Source: Rhodobacter sp.
GTDB lineage: Bacteria; Pseudomonadota; Alphaproteobacteria; Rhodobacterales; Rhodobacteraceae
DNA length: 16,276 nucleotides
Direction: 5' to 3'
NCBI GenBank assembly: GCA_003536295.1
Contig: DPZQ01000104.1
Coordinates: forward strand, 1-16,276
Below the pieces are notes generated by a model. That model was not told the DNA's origin and did no database searches. It saw nothing but the letters and a program-made list of their open reading frames with translations. Positions 14,643 through 16,276 of the stretch are shown here, one piece after another. Made by a program: the position numbers and the translations under genes. How positions within the stretch are numbered: position 1 is the stretch's first letter; each line of letters begins with the position of its first letter.

Positions 14643-14670
14643 TTGCGCCCCGCTAGATTTAGGGGCGCAA
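14643..14670. repeat. Nine-base-pair hairpin after rpoD
   Basis: TTGCGCCCC (14643-14651) and GGGGCGCAA (14662-14670) are exact complements around a 10-base loop, 50 bases past the rpoD stop. Reading with rpoD, the stem is followed by AAAAAA, not Ts, so it is not a standard intrinsic terminator. It may be an RNA-stabilising or processing stem in an rpoD-nrdR readthrough message. Confidence 0.55.
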
Positions 14671-14719
14671 CTGTTGCATTGACGACTCAGTTTTGCCCCA
14701 AAATGGGAGGGCAGAAGCC

Positions 14720-16276
14720 TTATTGATCCAGAAAACTGCGCAATTTTCGGCTACGGCTTGGGTGCTTAAGCTTACGCAGAGCCTTGGCCTCAATTTGGCG
14801 AATACGTTCACGCGTCACCGAAAACTGTTGACCCACCTCTTCTAACGTATGGTCGGTGTTCATCCCGATCCCAAAACGCATCCGCAAAACCCGTTCTTCG
14901 CGCGGAGTCAGACTGGCCAAAACGCGTGTTGTGGTTTCTTTTAGATTTTCTTGGATAGCGCTATCCAGCGGAAGAATCGCGTTTTTATCTTCGATAAAGT
15001 CGCCAAGTTGGCTGTCTTCCTCATCGCCAATAGGCGTTTCAAGCGAGATTGGCTCCTTAGCGATTTTCATAACCTTGCGCACTTTTTCAAGTGGCATTTG
15101 TAGTTTTTCAGCTAATTCTTCGGGCGTGGGTTCTCGGCCTATTTCATGCAGCATTTGCCGCCCTGTACGGACCAGTTTATTGATTGTTTCAATCATATGC
15201 ACAGGAATACGAATGGTGCGAGCTTGGTCCGCGATGGAGCGGGTGATAGCTTGGCGAATCCACCAGGTCGCATAGGTCGAAAACTTATAGCCACGGCGAT
15301 ATTCAAACTTATCAACCGCCTTCATCAAGCCTATATTACCCTCTTGAATAAGATCAAGAAATTGCAAGCCACGGTTTGTGTATTTTTTTGCTATCGAAAT
15401 CACCAAACGCAAATTAGCTTCCACCATTTCTTTTTTTGCTTGACGGGCTTCTTTTTCACCCTTTTGCACTTGATTTACGATGCGGCGAAATTCTGAGATA
15501 TCAACTCCAACATATTGCCCAACCGACGACATTTCTGTACGAAGCTCGTCGACTTTGTCGCGAGATTTCTCCATAAGCGCTTGCCAACCGCGCCCAGGTT
15601 TTGTCGCCATTCGATCAGCCCACAGGGGGTCAAGCTCATAGCCTTGGTATTCGTCAATGAATTCACGCCGATTGATACGAGCGGCATCGGCTAATTTAAC
15701 CATGGCTGAATTGATCGACATTATTTTGCGGTTTATGCCATAAAGCTGATCGATAAGCGCTTCAATGCGGTTGTTGTGTAGGTGCAAGCCATTGACTAGC
15801 AAAACAATTTCCGAACGCAATGTCTGATACTCTGTTTCATCATTAGTCGAAAACTGCGACGTGTCGTTCATTGTGGCTTCCATGCGTAAATCTTGCATGT
15901 CGGCCAAATTTGCATAATTGCGCGCAATCACTTCTAACGTTTCAAGCACGCGGGGCTTTAGGGCGGCTTCCATCGCGGCCAAGGACATAGCGGTGTCTTC
16001 ATCGTCATCTTCATCGTCATCATTGTTGGAAATCGGATTGCCGTCAGCGTCTAGCTCTTGTGTGGATCCTGCCGAACGCTGCGTGGAGGCGGATTTTTCC
16101 ACTCCCAGTCCCGTTAAACCGGCCTCTTCTAGATCATCGTCCCCTTCACCCGAACGACCAAAGGTAGCCTCAAGGTCAATCACGTCGCGCAGCAAAACAT
16201 CTTCATTCAAAAGCTCTTCACGCCAAATGGTGATCGCTTGAAAAGTCAGAGGGCTTTCACAAAGCCCCAAAATCAT
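14720..16276 (-). CDS. rpoD: Primary sigma factor RpoD (sigma-70), 5' end outside window
   Basis: Housekeeping sigma subunit of RNA polymerase. The visible 518 residues run to the natural C-terminus; the first visible Met is inside the protein and the N-terminus, including region 1.1, lies beyond the right edge. An acidic, variable segment (DDDEDDDEDT near 86-95) and the non-conserved region precede region 2 (about 282-353, with LDLIQEGNIGLMKAVDKFEYRRG and FSTYATWWIRQAI). Region 3 (about 360-435) starts at RIPVHM. Region 4 (about 455-512) holds the -35 reading helix-turn-helix, TLEEVGQQFSVTRERIRQIEAKALRKL split over 478-504. It is followed on the same strand by nrdR. Confidence 0.97.
   Translation of the reverse strand: MILGLCESPLTFQAITIWREELLNEDVLLRDVIDLEATFGRSGEGDDDLEEAGLTGLGVEKSASTQRSAGSTQELDADGNPISNNDDDEDDDEDTAMSLAAMEAALKPRVLETLEVIARNYANLADMQDLRMEATMNDTSQFSTNDETEYQTLRSEIVLLVNGLHLHNNRIEALIDQLYGINRKIMSINSAMVKLADAARINRREFIDEYQGYELDPLWADRMATKPGRGWQALMEKSRDKVDELRTEMSSVGQYVGVDISEFRRIVNQVQKGEKEARQAKKEMVEANLRLVISIAKKYTNRGLQFLDLIQEGNIGLMKAVDKFEYRRGYKFSTYATWWIRQAITRSIADQARTIRIPVHMIETINKLVRTGRQMLHEIGREPTPEELAEKLQMPLEKVRKVMKIAKEPISLETPIGDEEDSQLGDFIEDKNAILPLDSAIQENLKETTTRVLASLTPREERVLRMRFGIGMNTDHTLEEVGQQFSVTRERIRQIEAKALRKLKHPSRSRKLRSFLDQ

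Noticed and set aside
15996..16022. Simple repeat of TCATCT-type units within rpoD
   Set aside because: It only encodes the acidic Asp/Glu stretch of the variable region of RpoD, which is normal for alphaproteobacterial sigma-70.

Overview
The window looks like chromosomal DNA of a marine alphaproteobacterium in the Rhodobacteraceae/Roseobacter group. The clues are an alphaproteobacterial RpoD, an adjacent nrdR-ribD pair, a pyrrolysine-free MttB-type methyltransferase with a roseobacter-style N-terminus, a DUF3572 gene and an ECF-sigma/EF-hand/heavy-metal-sensor-like cassette. Base composition by eye is moderate for the family, which would fit a streamlined pelagic lineage; this placement is inference. 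Most of the window is ordinary, densely packed core genome. I found no rRNA, tRNA, CRISPR array, intact mobile element or phage module.

Layout. Bases 1-1102 are gene-poor: a possible decayed small gene (201-463), one unrecognised 107-residue protein (479-802) and two empty stretches with short repeats. Bases 1103-4834 read leftward: an orphan ImuA-like SOS protein, an MFS transporter and methionyl-tRNA synthetase (metG). A compact promoter zone at 4822-4872 separates imuA from a rightward Tas-like aldo/keto reductase; it carries a near-consensus alphaproteobacterial LexA box. A leftward DUF983 zinc-ribbon membrane protein follows. Bases 6577-8624 are a rightward cassette: secreted four-EF-hand protein, ECF sigma factor, single-span anti-sigma-like protein and CnrX-like periplasmic protein. 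Then come a DUF3572 protein, a phosphoglycolate-phosphatase-like HAD hydrolase and the MttB-like methyltransferase, which ends 4 bases from the convergent leftward thyX. A rightward glyoxalase I gene converges on ribD. At the right edge, rpoD (5' end outside the window), nrdR and ribD run leftward; nrdR and ribD overlap by 4 bases.

How the genes fit together. Three genes touch nucleotide and DNA metabolism: thyX makes dTMP, nrdR represses ribonucleotide reductase genes, and imuA belongs to the mutasome pathway. ribD supplies the flavin pathway that feeds ThyX's FAD. The ECF cassette has the sigma / membrane anti-sigma / periplasmic sensor logic of Cnr-type systems.

The most unusual signals are regulatory: (1) overlapping divergent promoters plus a LexA-like box between imuA and tas; (2) mutually exclusive hairpins in the nrdR leader that could mask or free its Shine-Dalgarno; (3) two dyads in the mttB leader; (4) a strong hairpin behind rpoD that lacks a terminator U-tract. 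I saw no clearly new multi-gene system.
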